A stretch of DNA of 64,000 bases, taken from NCBI GenBank assembly GCA_018821715.1, contig JAHJLN010000344.1, positions 1-64,000 of the forward strand. The letters run 5' to 3'. This DNA is from Pseudomonadota bacterium (GTDB taxonomy: Bacteria; Desulfobacterota; Desulfobacteria; Desulfobacterales; Desulfobacteraceae). The notes beneath the pieces were generated by a model. The model saw only the letters and a list, made by a program, of their open reading frames with translations. It was not told the DNA's origin and did no database searches. The translations under genes were made by a program, and so were the position numbers. Shown here in pieces: positions 36,508 through 44,625 of this stretch (position 1 is its first letter; every line of letters begins with the position of its first letter).

Positions 36508-36743
36508 CAAAGCGGAAAATTAAACCTGAAAGAGATCTTGAAAAAGCATACTCCACAAAGGACTTCGTGGCCAAATTAAGGAGACTTGCTGATTCTATTG
36601 AACAGAATGAGAGGTTCAGGATACAAATTGCTGGTGAAAGAATTACAGTGCCACCAAATGCTGTTTTCAATATTGAGCATGAAAGAGAGGGAAATAATGA
36701 GGAGATTGAGTTTCAGATGAAATGGATAGTGCCTGAGAAGTAA
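36504..36743 (+). CDS. Amphi-Trp domain protein
   Basis: A 79-aa protein matching the amphi-Trp family: helix STKDFVAKLRRLADSIEQN, strands RFRIQIAGERITVPP and an acidic strand ending FQMKWIVP with the conserved Trp. These small proteins are widespread in archaea and bacteria; function unknown. Overlaps the previous gene and ends 3 bases before the BglII-like gene. Confidence 0.7.
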   Translation: MTKRKIKPERDLEKAYSTKDFVAKLRRLADSIEQNERFRIQIAGERITVPPNAVFNIEHEREGNNEEIEFQMKWIVPEK

Positions 36744-36746
36744 CGT

Positions 36747-37268
36747 ATGAAATACAAAGAAAAATATTTTCATTGCGGTGATTTCCTGCAAAACAGTTTA
36801 AAGTCCCAAATTGATGAAATTTATCAAGGCATTTCCAAAATAGAATGGAAACCTGATTTTGGTTTTGACTCAAATAATGGTAAGGCACTACAACATCAAA
36901 GAGCTTATAATAAAGCATTTGAACAAGAATTCTTAAAATTTGGTTGGGAACAGCAACCCCTTCTTTTGCAGAATCCTCGTTTGATTGGTGATTTCAGAAA
37001 AGATCTTGTTTTTGTTGAAATTCAATTTGGGAACAGCGCCACACTATATCGGGATTATTACAAATTCCAATACGGTCATGCGAATGGTTTGTTATCTCTG
37101 GCGGTTCTAATTGTTCCAACAAATCCTGCAGAATTTTTCCCGACACGACCATCCAGTGTTGTTAATATGGCTGAATTTGAATTAGCTGATCGATATCTGA
37201 CAATATTGCCACTACGAGTCCCTGTTCTATTGATTGGGTTGTTACCGGAGAATCAAATGGAATCTTAA
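36747..37268 (+). CDS. BglII-family restriction endonuclease-like protein
   Basis: A 173-aa protein. The stretch GDFRKDLVFVEIQFGN gives D82-x8-E91-x-Q93, the same spacing as the BglII active site D84/E93/Q95, followed by YRDYYKFQYG. Length is somewhat below BglII (223 aa). No cognate DNA methyltransferase is encoded in the window, which is unusual for a type II enzyme. It is coupled to the HNH endonuclease gene (1-base gap). It may act on foreign or modified DNA, or have lost its cognate methylase. Confidence 0.75.
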   Translation: MKYKEKYFHCGDFLQNSLKSQIDEIYQGISKIEWKPDFGFDSNNGKALQHQRAYNKAFEQEFLKFGWEQQPLLLQNPRLIGDFRKDLVFVEIQFGNSATLYRDYYKFQYGHANGLLSLAVLIVPTNPAEFFPTRPSSVVNMAEFELADRYLTILPLRVPVLLIGLLPENQMES

Positions 37269-37269
37269 T

Positions 37270-38145
37270 ATGATAGAAAAATTCAAAAAACTAAATCAAT
37301 CTGTCTATAAGGGAAAAAGAGCACCACATAAGCCCTTGTTGATTCTGTTGGCATTGGCAAGGTTTCAGCAAACAAAAAAACAATATATTCCATATGAGAC
37401 TGTTGATAGTGAATTACGGGAATTATTGATTGATTTTGGACCTCTACGAAAAAGATATCAGCCAGATCTCCCATTTTTTCATTTGCAACATGATAACTTG
37501 TGGGAAATAAAAGGTCACACCCCAGAAGACGCTGAGTATCTTAAGAGTCTCTCCAAACCAGAGAGAAAATATTTCCTTGAAAACAACATTATGGGCGGTT
37601 TTCCGGATGATATATATACAGATCTTATAAATAATCAAAATGAAATCAGTGGGACAGCTGAATACCTTCTAAATACACATTTTCCTGAATCTTATCATGA
37701 AGATATTTTATCAGCAATTGGTCTTACTTTAGATAAAAAGGAAAGTAGAAAAAGAAATCCAAAATTTAGAACAGATACTTTGGTGGCATATGAATATAAA
37801 TGTGCAATATGCGGATTTTCATCTTTGTTGAATAGAAAGTATGTTGGATTGGATGCTGCACATATTAAATGGTTTCAAGCTGGAGGTCCGGATAATATCA
37901 ACAATGGGATACTTCTTTGTGTTCTCCATCACAAACTTTTCGATATGGGATTGATAACAATTGATGATTCTTTTGATTTGAGAGTTTCAGAAAACGCACA
38001 TGGAACTGATTTTTTTGATAGCATGGTGCTAAAATTCAATGGTCAGAAATTAAGAAACCCTATCCGGAAAAGCTATTATCCTAAAAATGAATATTTAGAT
38101 TGGCACATTTCTGAAGTGTTTCATGGTCCGATGAGGGAAAAGTAA
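37270..38145 (+). CDS. Sulfur-binding-domain HNH endonuclease (phosphorothioate-dependent type IV)
   Basis: A 291-aa protein. The N-terminal SBD carries RAPHKPLLILLALARFQ (H20-K-P), FFHLQHDNLWEI and GGF, hallmarks of ScoMcrA-like sulfur-binding domains that recognise phosphorothioate DNA. The C-terminal HNH nuclease has CAIC (178-181), AAH (H198), an Asn motif and LCVLHH (217-221). Such enzymes cut DNA modified by Dnd systems. No dnd genes are visible, as expected for a host using this as restriction. Start at the ATG directly after the BglII-like gene. Confidence 0.85.
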   Translation: MIEKFKKLNQSVYKGKRAPHKPLLILLALARFQQTKKQYIPYETVDSELRELLIDFGPLRKRYQPDLPFFHLQHDNLWEIKGHTPEDAEYLKSLSKPERKYFLENNIMGGFPDDIYTDLINNQNEISGTAEYLLNTHFPESYHEDILSAIGLTLDKKESRKRNPKFRTDTLVAYEYKCAICGFSSLLNRKYVGLDAAHIKWFQAGGPDNINNGILLCVLHHKLFDMGLITIDDSFDLRVSENAHGTDFFDSMVLKFNGQKLRNPIRKSYYPKNEYLDWHISEVFHGPMREK

Positions 38146-38147
38146 AA

Positions 38148-38945
38148 ATGGACCTGACTCCTGCATTTTTTCTATCAATAATGATTGAATATTGGTATTT
38201 TTTCTTATTAGTGATTATACTCGCCTTTCTTAAAACACCCTTATTTAAAGGTTTCATTGGAGAAGTGATAATCAATTTAGCTTCGAGTGTATTCCTGGAT
38301 AAAAACAAATACCACCTAATCAAAAATGTGACATTGCCCTCAAAAGAGGGGACAACGCAAATTGATCATATCATTGTTTCTCAGTATGGTGTTTTTGTTG
38401 TTGAAACCAAGAATATGAAGGGTTGGATTTTTGGAAGTGAACACCAGAAAATTTGGACCCAGCAAATATATAAACATAAAACAAAGTTCCAAAATCCATT
38501 ACATCAGAATTACAAACACGTCAAAACGCTTGAAAATATATTGAATCTCGGACCAGATAAAATAATTTCTGCCATTGTTTTTGTCGGTGATGCTACTTTT
38601 AAAACTTCGATGCCAGCAAATGTCAATTACCCCAGGGGATATATTAATTTTATCAAATCAAAAAATGAAATTTTACTATCCGATGATGAAGTTAAACAAG
38701 CAATCAAGGTAATTGATTCTGGAAGATTTGAGCGCTCTTTTAAGACGAATCGTGAGCATGTAAAACATGTTAAGGATATTGTCCAGAAAAAGCAGAATGA
38801 GAAAGCTTGCCCGAAATGTGGAAGTGCAATAATTTTACGAACTGTTAATAAAGGCGTTAATGCTGGTAATCAATTTTGGGGATGCTCTCAGTTTCCTAAA
38901 TGTCGAGGAACACTGGAATATTCAAAAACCGGAATAGAGCTTTAA
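38148..38945 (+). CDS. NERD nuclease-related protein with topoisomerase-type zinc finger
   Basis: A 265-aa protein with an N-terminal membrane segment (about 13-30). A NERD domain follows (FKGFIGEVIINLA, TTQIDHIIVSQYGVFVVETKNMKGWIFG, with the D...E-x-K nuclease-like pattern). A C-terminal topoisomerase-type C4 finger (CPKCGSAIILR... FWGCSQFPKC) ends the protein. NERD proteins are predicted nucleases often found in defence or mobile regions. Last gene of the 34.9-38.9 kb run. Confidence 0.85.
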   Translation: MDLTPAFFLSIMIEYWYFFLLVIILAFLKTPLFKGFIGEVIINLASSVFLDKNKYHLIKNVTLPSKEGTTQIDHIIVSQYGVFVVETKNMKGWIFGSEHQKIWTQQIYKHKTKFQNPLHQNYKHVKTLENILNLGPDKIISAIVFVGDATFKTSMPANVNYPRGYINFIKSKNEILLSDDEVKQAIKVIDSGRFERSFKTNREHVKHVKDIVQKKQNEKACPKCGSAIILRTVNKGVNAGNQFWGCSQFPKCRGTLEYSKTGIEL

Positions 38946-39024
38946 ATATTCTTAATTTAGCGGTTTAAGGGGTTTGGGCTATAGAAGTGCTCAGTAAATT
39001 TGATATTAGGTTGAAGGCAAGAAA

Positions 39025-39053
39025 AACCCGGGATAACAGGCTTAACCCGGGTT
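39025..39053 (-). terminator. Intrinsic terminator
   Basis: On the minus strand AACCCGGG pairs with CCCGGGTT across a 13-base loop, followed by TTTTCTT. It lies 28 bases after the stop of the small minus-strand gene at 39081. Confidence 0.65.
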
Positions 39054-39080
39054 ATAATATTTGAAATCCTACGGCTTTAT

Positions 39081-39260
39081 TTAAGAATGCTTACACGCCT
39101 GTTCTCTTTTTTTACTGGCTTCCTTGGATTTCACATGGCATTTATCGCGGTCTTCTTCGCTTTTGGAATTTGCATCGCATTCAGACAAATCGTTTTGCAG
39201 GTGTCCTCTTTCAATGACACTGCAATGATGGTCATCTTGTTTTTTATTTTCTTGTTTCAT
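39081..39260 (-). CDS. Small Cys/His-rich charged protein (59 aa)
   Basis: A 59-aa hydrophilic protein with four cysteines and several His (DDHHCSVIERGHL, LSECDANS, DKCHVKSK, QACKHS). A GAGGATAT site precedes the ATG. The spaced C...C...C...C pattern on a charged helix suggests a helical hairpin held by disulfides or a metal site. The terminator follows its stop. Family unknown. Confidence 0.55.
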   Translation of the reverse strand: MKQENKKQDDHHCSVIERGHLQNDLSECDANSKSEEDRDKCHVKSKEASKKREQACKHS

Positions 39261-39807
39261 ATCAATATCCTCTTTTATATGGACTTTAAGGTTTTCGATG
39301 AGCAGGCAGGGATGGTCAATGATTACAGATATCTTTAGCCTTGTCCTATACATTAACCCTGATACAGACGATGTCAATACATAGGACACCCATATTTTAT
39401 GGTATAAAAGCTCGCACAGCTTGACAGTTTTTAGCAAAACTCAGAAGGTCAATTATGATTTTGTTACGTCACGTTGGAGATAATCGTTCTTGGTGCTGAA
39501 ACACAAATTATAGGGTAATCTACATACTAAACGTTAATTTTGCTCAAACAGAAATAGGAAGCCTATAGCCAGTGTTCTCTTTGTGGAATTTTAAATATCC
39601 ATCAAATTTTTATAAAGATTAGAAATGGTATCATTGATACTTTAAAGGGCAAATGAGATTTTCCATAGGATAATAATATTAGAGGACCACATCGATGTCC
39701 AAGCTAATGTATAGAATTTTTTAAACGCTCAAATTCGATCGCTAAATTTAGGGTAATCACCCCATCTCCGTTGTTACTAAAAATGGGGTGAGTGGTATCG
39801 ATTTATA
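39261..39807. other. Gene-poor spacer
   Basis: About 550 bases without a gene I can support; short frames lack ribosome sites. It includes the promoter region for the Cys/His-rich gene. Confidence 0.45.
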
Positions 39808-39975
39808 TTATAACTTTTGTGGTTTACAAACATTTTCGGCTTTTGCTGCACTTCGCCCACAGCCTTCGCAGTAGTGGGTGGCTGGTTTGATAAGCGATAT
39901 ATAGGCCTTGGGATCTTTGACCTGTAGTTCATCTTCTACATGACCACATAATGTTTTTTGATTATCATCACTCAT
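39808..39975 (-). CDS. Small Cys-rich protein (55 aa)
   Basis: A 55-aa protein with GGAGG 8 bases before the ATG. It contains C10, then HYCEGCGRSAAKAENVCKPQKL, i.e. a zinc-knuckle-like CxxC plus two more cysteines, and LKPDP-like KDPKAYISLI. I associate this type of tiny protein with sulfate-reducing deltaproteobacteria. Function unknown; metal or redox role is inference. Confidence 0.65.
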   Translation of the reverse strand: MSDDNQKTLCGHVEDELQVKDPKAYISLIKPATHYCEGCGRSAAKAENVCKPQKL

Positions 39976-40350
39976 TGTTGTCTGCCTCCATTTTTGTATA
40001 TATAATTGGATTGTATTTGCCGCTATTGTAAAGATATGAACTGGTTTTGATCTATACGGCATTACAAAACAATAAAATAAACACTGGGTTGCACAAGTCA
40101 AACAACCCATCATAGCAAATCATATTATTTTATCCTGGCGTCAAATTGGATCTTTTTTTGTTCATGGTTTCTCTGTTATGCGATGATATGGTTAAAGCTT
40201 GGTTTGAACACTGAGGGCCACAAGTTGCGGTAATGATTTTGAAACATTCTGAATTGTTTAATATTTACATTACCTGAAAAAGGATTACCTTTAATATACC
40301 ATTCCCAATGTTTCTGTCTTAACAACTCCCGGAAATAGCAAGGAGGAGAA

Positions 40351-40599
40351 ATGTATACCAAAGATCAATTATGCGAAAAAATAAGATCCGTTCATCCCGA
40401 TATCGGAGTGTGTGGAATAGATATAAATGTGGAATACAGCTCAAAAAAAAAGGTATGGGTTGTAGATCTAAAAAAAGATAATCATCGGTTAAAAACCTAT
40501 CTTGAACCTGTAGATGCAAATACTTGTATGGATGGGAAACAATGTATAGGGCTTGGATTACAAATATCTCAACTTAAGGATAATATAAAAAACATGTAA
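40351..40599 (+). CDS. Conserved hypothetical small protein (82 aa)
   Basis: An 82-aa protein with an excellent AGGAGG 6 bases before the ATG. It reads as alpha/beta: KDQLCEKIRSVHPDIGVCGIDINVEY, then KVWVVDLKKDNHRLKTYLEP, then a Cys-pair region and a short helix. It lies 51 bases ahead of the DsrC-like gene, probably the same transcript. A link to sulfur metabolism is suggested only by position. Confidence 0.65.
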   Translation: MYTKDQLCEKIRSVHPDIGVCGIDINVEYSSKKKVWVVDLKKDNHRLKTYLEPVDANTCMDGKQCIGLGLQISQLKDNIKNM

Positions 40600-40650
40600 T
40601 ATTTATAGAAACAAGTTTTTTAAAAATACAAGATTTTTCAGAGGTGTGAT

Positions 40651-40995
40651 ATGGCAATTTTAAATCAAAACAATACAAATATGACAGTGGACCTGGAAGG
40701 CTATCTTGAAGATTTCGAGTCCTGGACAGAAGAAACCGCATGTGAGTTGGCAGCCCGGGAGGGTGTGTCACAGGAGTGTCCCTTAGGCAATGATCGTATG
40801 GATATTTTAAGATTCATTCGAGATTACTACAAAAAATTCGAAGCATTCCCAATCGTGCGTGCTGTATGCAAAAATATTAAACAACCAAAGGATTGCCAGT
40901 ATCAACAATTCCCTGATCCGCTCGTGGCATGGAAAATAGCTGGACTCCCAAAGCCGACACCGGAGGTATTTGCAAAAATCAAACACCATGCGTGA
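40651..40995 (+). CDS. DsrC/TusE-like protein lacking the C-terminal cysteines
   Basis: A 114-aa DsrC/TusE-family protein. Family marks are DLEGYLEDFESWTEETACELAAREG, the flexible helix FIRDYYKKFEAFPIVRAVCKN and a late IAGLPKPTP. Functional DsrC ends in a mobile arm with CysA/CysB, the last being penultimate. This protein ends KIKHHA with no cysteine there. The HW of the usual central motif is also replaced. So it is probably a DsrC-like regulatory or relay paralogue without trisulfide chemistry. An AGAGGTG site precedes the ATG. Confidence 0.75.
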   Translation: MAILNQNNTNMTVDLEGYLEDFESWTEETACELAAREGVSQECPLGNDRMDILRFIRDYYKKFEAFPIVRAVCKNIKQPKDCQYQQFPDPLVAWKIAGLPKPTPEVFAKIKHHA

Positions 40996-41157
40996 AGGTT
41001 GTAGAAATTTTAACAAAAAAGGAGGTTTTTTCTATTGCGCTTGAGCGGAGTAAGACAGTGCTACAGATAAGGCAGCACAATACTATGATCTTGAATTGAA
41101 AAATTTAAAGGAAACAGTTCTTAATCGTTTAAGAAGGTGAATATAGTTGAAGAGTTA

Positions 41158-41201
41158 AACCCCATATGCGAATGACAAAAAAGGCATCCGCATATGGGGT
41201 T
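41158..41201 (+). terminator. Intrinsic terminator, 13-bp perfect stem
   Basis: AACCCCATATGCG and its exact complement are separated by 18 bases and followed by a T-rich tract (TGTTTATTGTTTTT). It lies 160 bases after the DsrC-like gene and just past the end of the convergent Cys-rich gene, so it may serve both strands. Confidence 0.75.
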
Positions 41202-41212
41202 GTTTATTGTTT

Positions 41213-41347
41213 TTAGCAAGAGCAGTCGCAATGAGCTCGTTTCATATTACAGACCGATTCGTGTTCACCTTTGTCAATGCATTTAAAATATTCCTGATGG
41301 CATTTTATCGAGCAAGCATTTTCTTTTTTTTCGGATTTTTTCTCCAT
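41213..41347 (-). CDS. Tiny Cys-rich protein (44 aa)
   Basis: A 44-aa protein with GGGAGA 7 bases before the ATG. After a Lys/Glu-rich start it has CSIKCHQEYFKC (C12, C16, C23), then VCNMKRAHCDCSC with four more cysteines. The C-x3-C / C-x6-C spacing with a twin helix look suggests a disulfide or metal-bound hairpin. It converges on the terminator at 41158-41201. Family unknown. Confidence 0.55.
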   Translation of the reverse strand: MEKKSEKKENACSIKCHQEYFKCIDKGEHESVCNMKRAHCDCSC

Positions 41348-41814
41348 GACAATCTCCCAGAAAAACTTATCTTTATTTCTTAATCAAAATTCATTAGCAT
41401 TTTGATTGATTTTATCCAAGCCTGGCTTGAAGCCAATAATTTCACTGGCAACAAGGTATAAGTATAAAATAAGCATCAAATCCCTTTTTCCAATCTTAAA
41501 TTCGTCAACCCATATGTTTTTAATCCAAACGTTAAAAAAGAATGAGATTTTTAGGCATACAGACCTTATTTCAGTCGATTCAATAAAACAAAAATACTTA
41601 CATGATCATGGCTTCAATTTTTAACGTCCTCTTTTTCGGCTTTTTTGATATCACAAACAGAAATCAAGATTAGAAATTGTATTGTTGAAATTGAGAACGT
41701 CTCCTGACAATTTCAATTAGGATAATGATCCTTGACTTCAGGTGAGGTCTATTTTCTAATATAAAAAGATCATTTTTTTATTGCAATTTCATATAGTGAA
41801 TAGTAAAATTTTAA

Positions 41815-41905
41815 CGTCCGATGGGGGATAGGGCAATGCTGAGGAGCAACCCGAGCACCGGAGGATAACGAAGCATTTAGGCGGGGTGAAAACCCCGCCC
41901 TTTTT
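41815..41905 (+). ncRNA. Candidate structured RNA ending in an intrinsic terminator
   Basis: In otherwise empty DNA (41348-41986) this GC-richer segment has nested pairings: AATGCT (41835-41840) with AGCATT (41872-41877), a TGCT-GAGG-AGCA hairpin and a CCG-AGCAC-CGG hairpin. It ends in an 8-bp GGCGGGGT-GAAA-ACCCCGCC stem plus CTTTTT (41880-41905). No plus-strand gene lies upstream for the terminator to serve, so the terminator probably ends a small RNA. No Rfam family recognised and no promoter assigned. Confidence 0.4.
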
Positions 41906-41986
41906 ATAAGGGACTCAAGCTCAAACACAGTAAAATCAGACAATGATAAACTTCCGTAAGGGGCATCACAGCTAAAAAAGAAAGGA

Positions 41987-42325
41987 CTATGGTGGAGGCT
42001 GATCCGTTTTGAGGGGCGACATGATTGCCTCATAATCTTGACCACCATAAAATATATTCAGAATTTGCACCGCTTGTTTATCTTCATCGACAAGAAATGC
42101 TGCGACTGTCTTTTTTTCAAGGGGATATATTCTTAATCCTTTCATTAAATCATTGCGTTTTTGACCTCTTATTGGTGCTATCTCCAGTTTTTGGCATTTG
42201 AATTTTAGCTTTTCAATATAAGACCATCCCCTTTCGGGAAAGCCGCTTTTTTCAGTGATATAGTTATATATATTTTCAAGATCTTTGATTGCATCCGGCA
42301 TCAAAGAAACATCATATTTTTTCAT
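41987..42325 (-). CDS. parE: ParE/RelE-family toxin
   Basis: A 112-aa plasmid-stabilisation toxin: YDVSLMPDAIKDLENIYNYI, the helix hairpin with PERGWSYIEKLKFKCQKLE, LRIYPLEKKTVAAFLVDEDKQAVQILNIFYGGQDYE. ParE toxins poison DNA gyrase; RelE relatives cleave mRNA. It overlaps the antitoxin gene by 4 bases in the usual antitoxin-first order. The C-terminal 12 residues are extra. Confidence 0.88.
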   Translation of the reverse strand: MKKYDVSLMPDAIKDLENIYNYITEKSGFPERGWSYIEKLKFKCQKLEIAPIRGQKRNDLMKGLRIYPLEKKTVAAFLVDEDKQAVQILNIFYGGQDYEAIMSPLKTDQPPP

Positions 42326-42606
42326 GAGACGTTCTTTTTTATCCGTTTTTTGTGGAGCTCTTCAATGCTTTCAAATGCTGTGTCAAGTGGGACAGGGTTT
42401 CCATTTTGGGCCGAATGTTCCAAGCGTTCACGGATAGCAGAAAGTCTTGCTTGGTGTTCTTCTTCTCTTTTTTGCCATAGCCTAACGGCTTCCCTGATCA
42501 ATTCACTTGTGGACCCGTAAGAGCCAGAGCCGACTTTTTCCTTTATTGTGGCCAGCATATCAGGGGGAAGGGTTATTGTAATTCTCTCGGCTTTTTCTTG
42601 TCGCAT
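42322..42606 (-). CDS. parD: ParD-type ribbon-helix-helix antitoxin
   Basis: A 94-aa antitoxin. The RHH domain ERITITLPPDMLATIKEKVGSGSYGSTSELIREAVRLW (about 7-45) binds the operator; the charged C-terminus (EEEHQARLSAIRERLEHS...) wraps the toxin. Forms a ParDE operon with the next gene and probably autoregulates it. Confidence 0.88.
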   Translation of the reverse strand: MRQEKAERITITLPPDMLATIKEKVGSGSYGSTSELIREAVRLWQKREEEHQARLSAIRERLEHSAQNGNPVPLDTAFESIEELHKKRIKKNVS

Positions 42607-42833
42607 GGTTTGCCTCCATATAGCAGTATGACTTTATCATACTGCTATAGAAGAAAAATCTCAACCTATTTCATAATTTAGAAACATTAATTGGTTTTTG
42701 GGCGTATTTGCCTTGTCTTGTTTTTCAGATTGTCAAATAACCTATACCTTTTTTAACAACCACCCAAAAACCCAAGACCCGCATTCCTTCATGTAAAAAA
42801 AGGTCCGTAATTAATTTATTGACGCCATGTAAA

Positions 42834-42861
42834 GAGTGTTCTATAACCTTGTTTAACACTC
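42834..42861. promoter_or_regulatory. Probable recombinase crossover site (28 bp)
   Basis: GAGTGTT and AACACTC form an exact 7-bp inverted repeat at the ends of a 28-bp segment, the size of a Tn3/gamma-delta res site I, 19 bases before the serine recombinase gene. It may be both crossover site and operator. Confidence 0.55.
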
Positions 42862-42880
42862 ACATTAAAAAAGGTGCTCA

Positions 42881-43453
42881 ATGACAAACATCGGCTATAT
42901 CAGAGTCAGTTCAATTTCACAAAATGATGCAAGGCAACTTGACGGTGTTCCCCTGGATAAAGTCTTCAAAGAAAAAATATCCGGAAAATCAATTAAAAGG
43001 CCAGGCCTTGAAAAATGCCTGGATTATATAAGAGAAGGCGACACCCTTCATATCCATTCCATGGATCGCCTGGCCAGAAATCTTAAAGACCTTCAAAATA
43101 TAGTAGATGATTTAACCGGCCAGGGGGTTACCATTCAATTTCATAAAGAAAACCTTATCTTCAGCAACACAGCAAACGCCATGAATAAACTCATGCTGCA
43201 GATGATGGGAGCATTCGCTGAATTTGAAAGATCCTTAATTAAAGAAAGACAACTTGAAGGCATTGCAGCAGCCAAGAAAAAGGGGAAACATTTAGGCCGG
43301 CTCCCGTCTCTATCAGTGGATCAGAAAAAGGAAGCCATTTCTATGGTAGAAACCGGAACACCCAAAACTGAAGTAGCTAAACATTTTGGGATAAGTCGTC
43401 CAACATTATACAGTGTTCTAAAGCAAGAAAAAAAAGAATGCGTTCAAGAATAA
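42881..43453 (+). CDS. Serine recombinase (resolvase/invertase family)
   Basis: A 190-aa small serine recombinase. The catalytic domain starts TNIGYIRVSS (nucleophile Ser10 in the family position), with HSMDRLARNLKDL and FAEFERSLIKERQLEGIAAAKKKG. A C-terminal Hin-like HTH follows (TPKTEVAKHFGISRPTLYSVLK). No transposase is next to it, so it is either a stand-alone invertase/resolvase or a transposon relic. It is distinct from the TnpR at 48539. Confidence 0.85.
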   Translation: MTNIGYIRVSSISQNDARQLDGVPLDKVFKEKISGKSIKRPGLEKCLDYIREGDTLHIHSMDRLARNLKDLQNIVDDLTGQGVTIQFHKENLIFSNTANAMNKLMLQMMGAFAEFERSLIKERQLEGIAAAKKKGKHLGRLPSLSVDQKKEAISMVETGTPKTEVAKHFGISRPTLYSVLKQEKKECVQE

Positions 43454-43752
43454 TTCTGAAAGCGTATAGACATAGGGCTCTTCTAAAGATTAACAGGGAT
43501 AGTCTGGGGGTTAATCCCCACCCGAAAAAGGACCTTGACTGATAGGTAGTCCTCACCACAATATACCTCGATTTTATCTGTCAAATTTTCGATTCAGATA
43601 GGCCACGACAGCCATGACAAATAAAAAAAGAAACCAATACCATTTTGAAAGATGACTTTGGATATCGGCCGACTGTCCTATATATGGCCTATTGTCAAAT
43701 ATACAAATGGATAAGATTTTACAGCCAGGTAATACACTGATATCACACAAAT

Positions 43753-44430
43753 ATGAATAATATCCTGATACCAGCATCAAACCCTGAAGATTGGAAAAAA
43801 TTCCTTGCTGACCCTGAAAAACAGTGGAAAAAGGGTTATTCAGCAAGGACTCTTGCTTATTGTTGGCATGCTGCTAATGGTATTCCCGCTGAAGTATTGT
43901 CTGTTTTGAAACAATTGCCGGAACTATCCAGAATCGAACCATTATTTATTATCCCTGAGCATAAAGTTTCACTGCCAGGTGGTGGAGCGCCTTCACAAAA
44001 TGATATCTGGGTTCTTGGAAAAACCGACATGCATTTGATATCAATCACAGTTGAAGGGAAAGTTTCTGAACCATTCGGGCCTACAGTCGAGGAGTGGTTT
44101 AAAAACCCATCTCCTGGCAAAGAAAAACGACTTAAGTTCTTGTGCGAAGAATTAGGTCTGTCTTATCCGATTCCAAACAATATTCGATATCAATTGTTAC
44201 ATAGGACTGTATCTGCCATACTGGAAGCCAAACGATTTCAAACTGACCGGGCGGGAATGATTGTACATTCGTTCAGCCCTGCAAATGAGTGGTTTGAAGA
44301 TTACCAGACATTTATTGATCTATTCAAACTCAATGCTGATATAAATAAGTTGGCTTTGACCACCTTGCCAAATGGGATAGTGTTGTATTTTGCATGGATT
44401 CACGGGGATGAAAAATACTTGGAAATTTAA
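43753..44430 (+). CDS. Uncharacterised protein, possibly nuclease-like (DUF6946-like)
   Basis: A 225-aa soluble protein. The central part GGGAPSQNDIWVLGKT, then HLISITVEGKVSEPFGPTVEEW has an acid ... E-x-K pattern on strands, like a PD-(D/E)xK nuclease core, followed by IRYQLLHRTVSAILEAKRF and IVHSFSP. It looks like a family I recall as DUF6946; recall is not certain. It lies between the recombinase and the SIR2-STAND gene, in the defence region. Nuclease activity is inference. Confidence 0.55.
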   Translation: MNNILIPASNPEDWKKFLADPEKQWKKGYSARTLAYCWHAANGIPAEVLSVLKQLPELSRIEPLFIIPEHKVSLPGGGAPSQNDIWVLGKTDMHLISITVEGKVSEPFGPTVEEWFKNPSPGKEKRLKFLCEELGLSYPIPNNIRYQLLHRTVSAILEAKRFQTDRAGMIVHSFSPANEWFEDYQTFIDLFKLNADINKLALTTLPNGIVLYFAWIHGDEKYLEI

Positions 44431-44462
44431 CTTGGGATAGACTTTAAATTAAAATAAATGAA

Positions 44463-44591
44463 GAACGTTTGACAGAAATCGAGATAAAATTAGCTTATCA
44501 GGAAAAAACCATCAAAGATTTGAATGATGTTATTTGTGATCAGCAGAAGGAAATTGAAAAACTCGGTTCAATCTGTAGCGTTTGGATTTAA
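44463..44591 (+). pseudogene. slyX-like remnant
   Basis: The frame reads ERLTEIEIKLAYQEKTIKDL then NDVICDQQKEIEKL, the heptad core of SlyX, but has no ATG in frame. The nearest ATG (44458) is one base out of phase: adding one A after it would restore the frame. So a single-base deletion at the start codon probably killed the gene, unless a TTG at 44469 is used. The C-terminus is truncated compared with SlyX. Confidence 0.55.
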
Positions 44592-44625
44592 AATTTGATA
44601 TTTGCTTGCATGTAGTTTCACAAAA

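Noticed and set aside
41406..41624. Plus-strand 72-codon gene
   Set aside because: No ribosome site, no protein-like composition, and only overlaps spacer before the candidate RNA.
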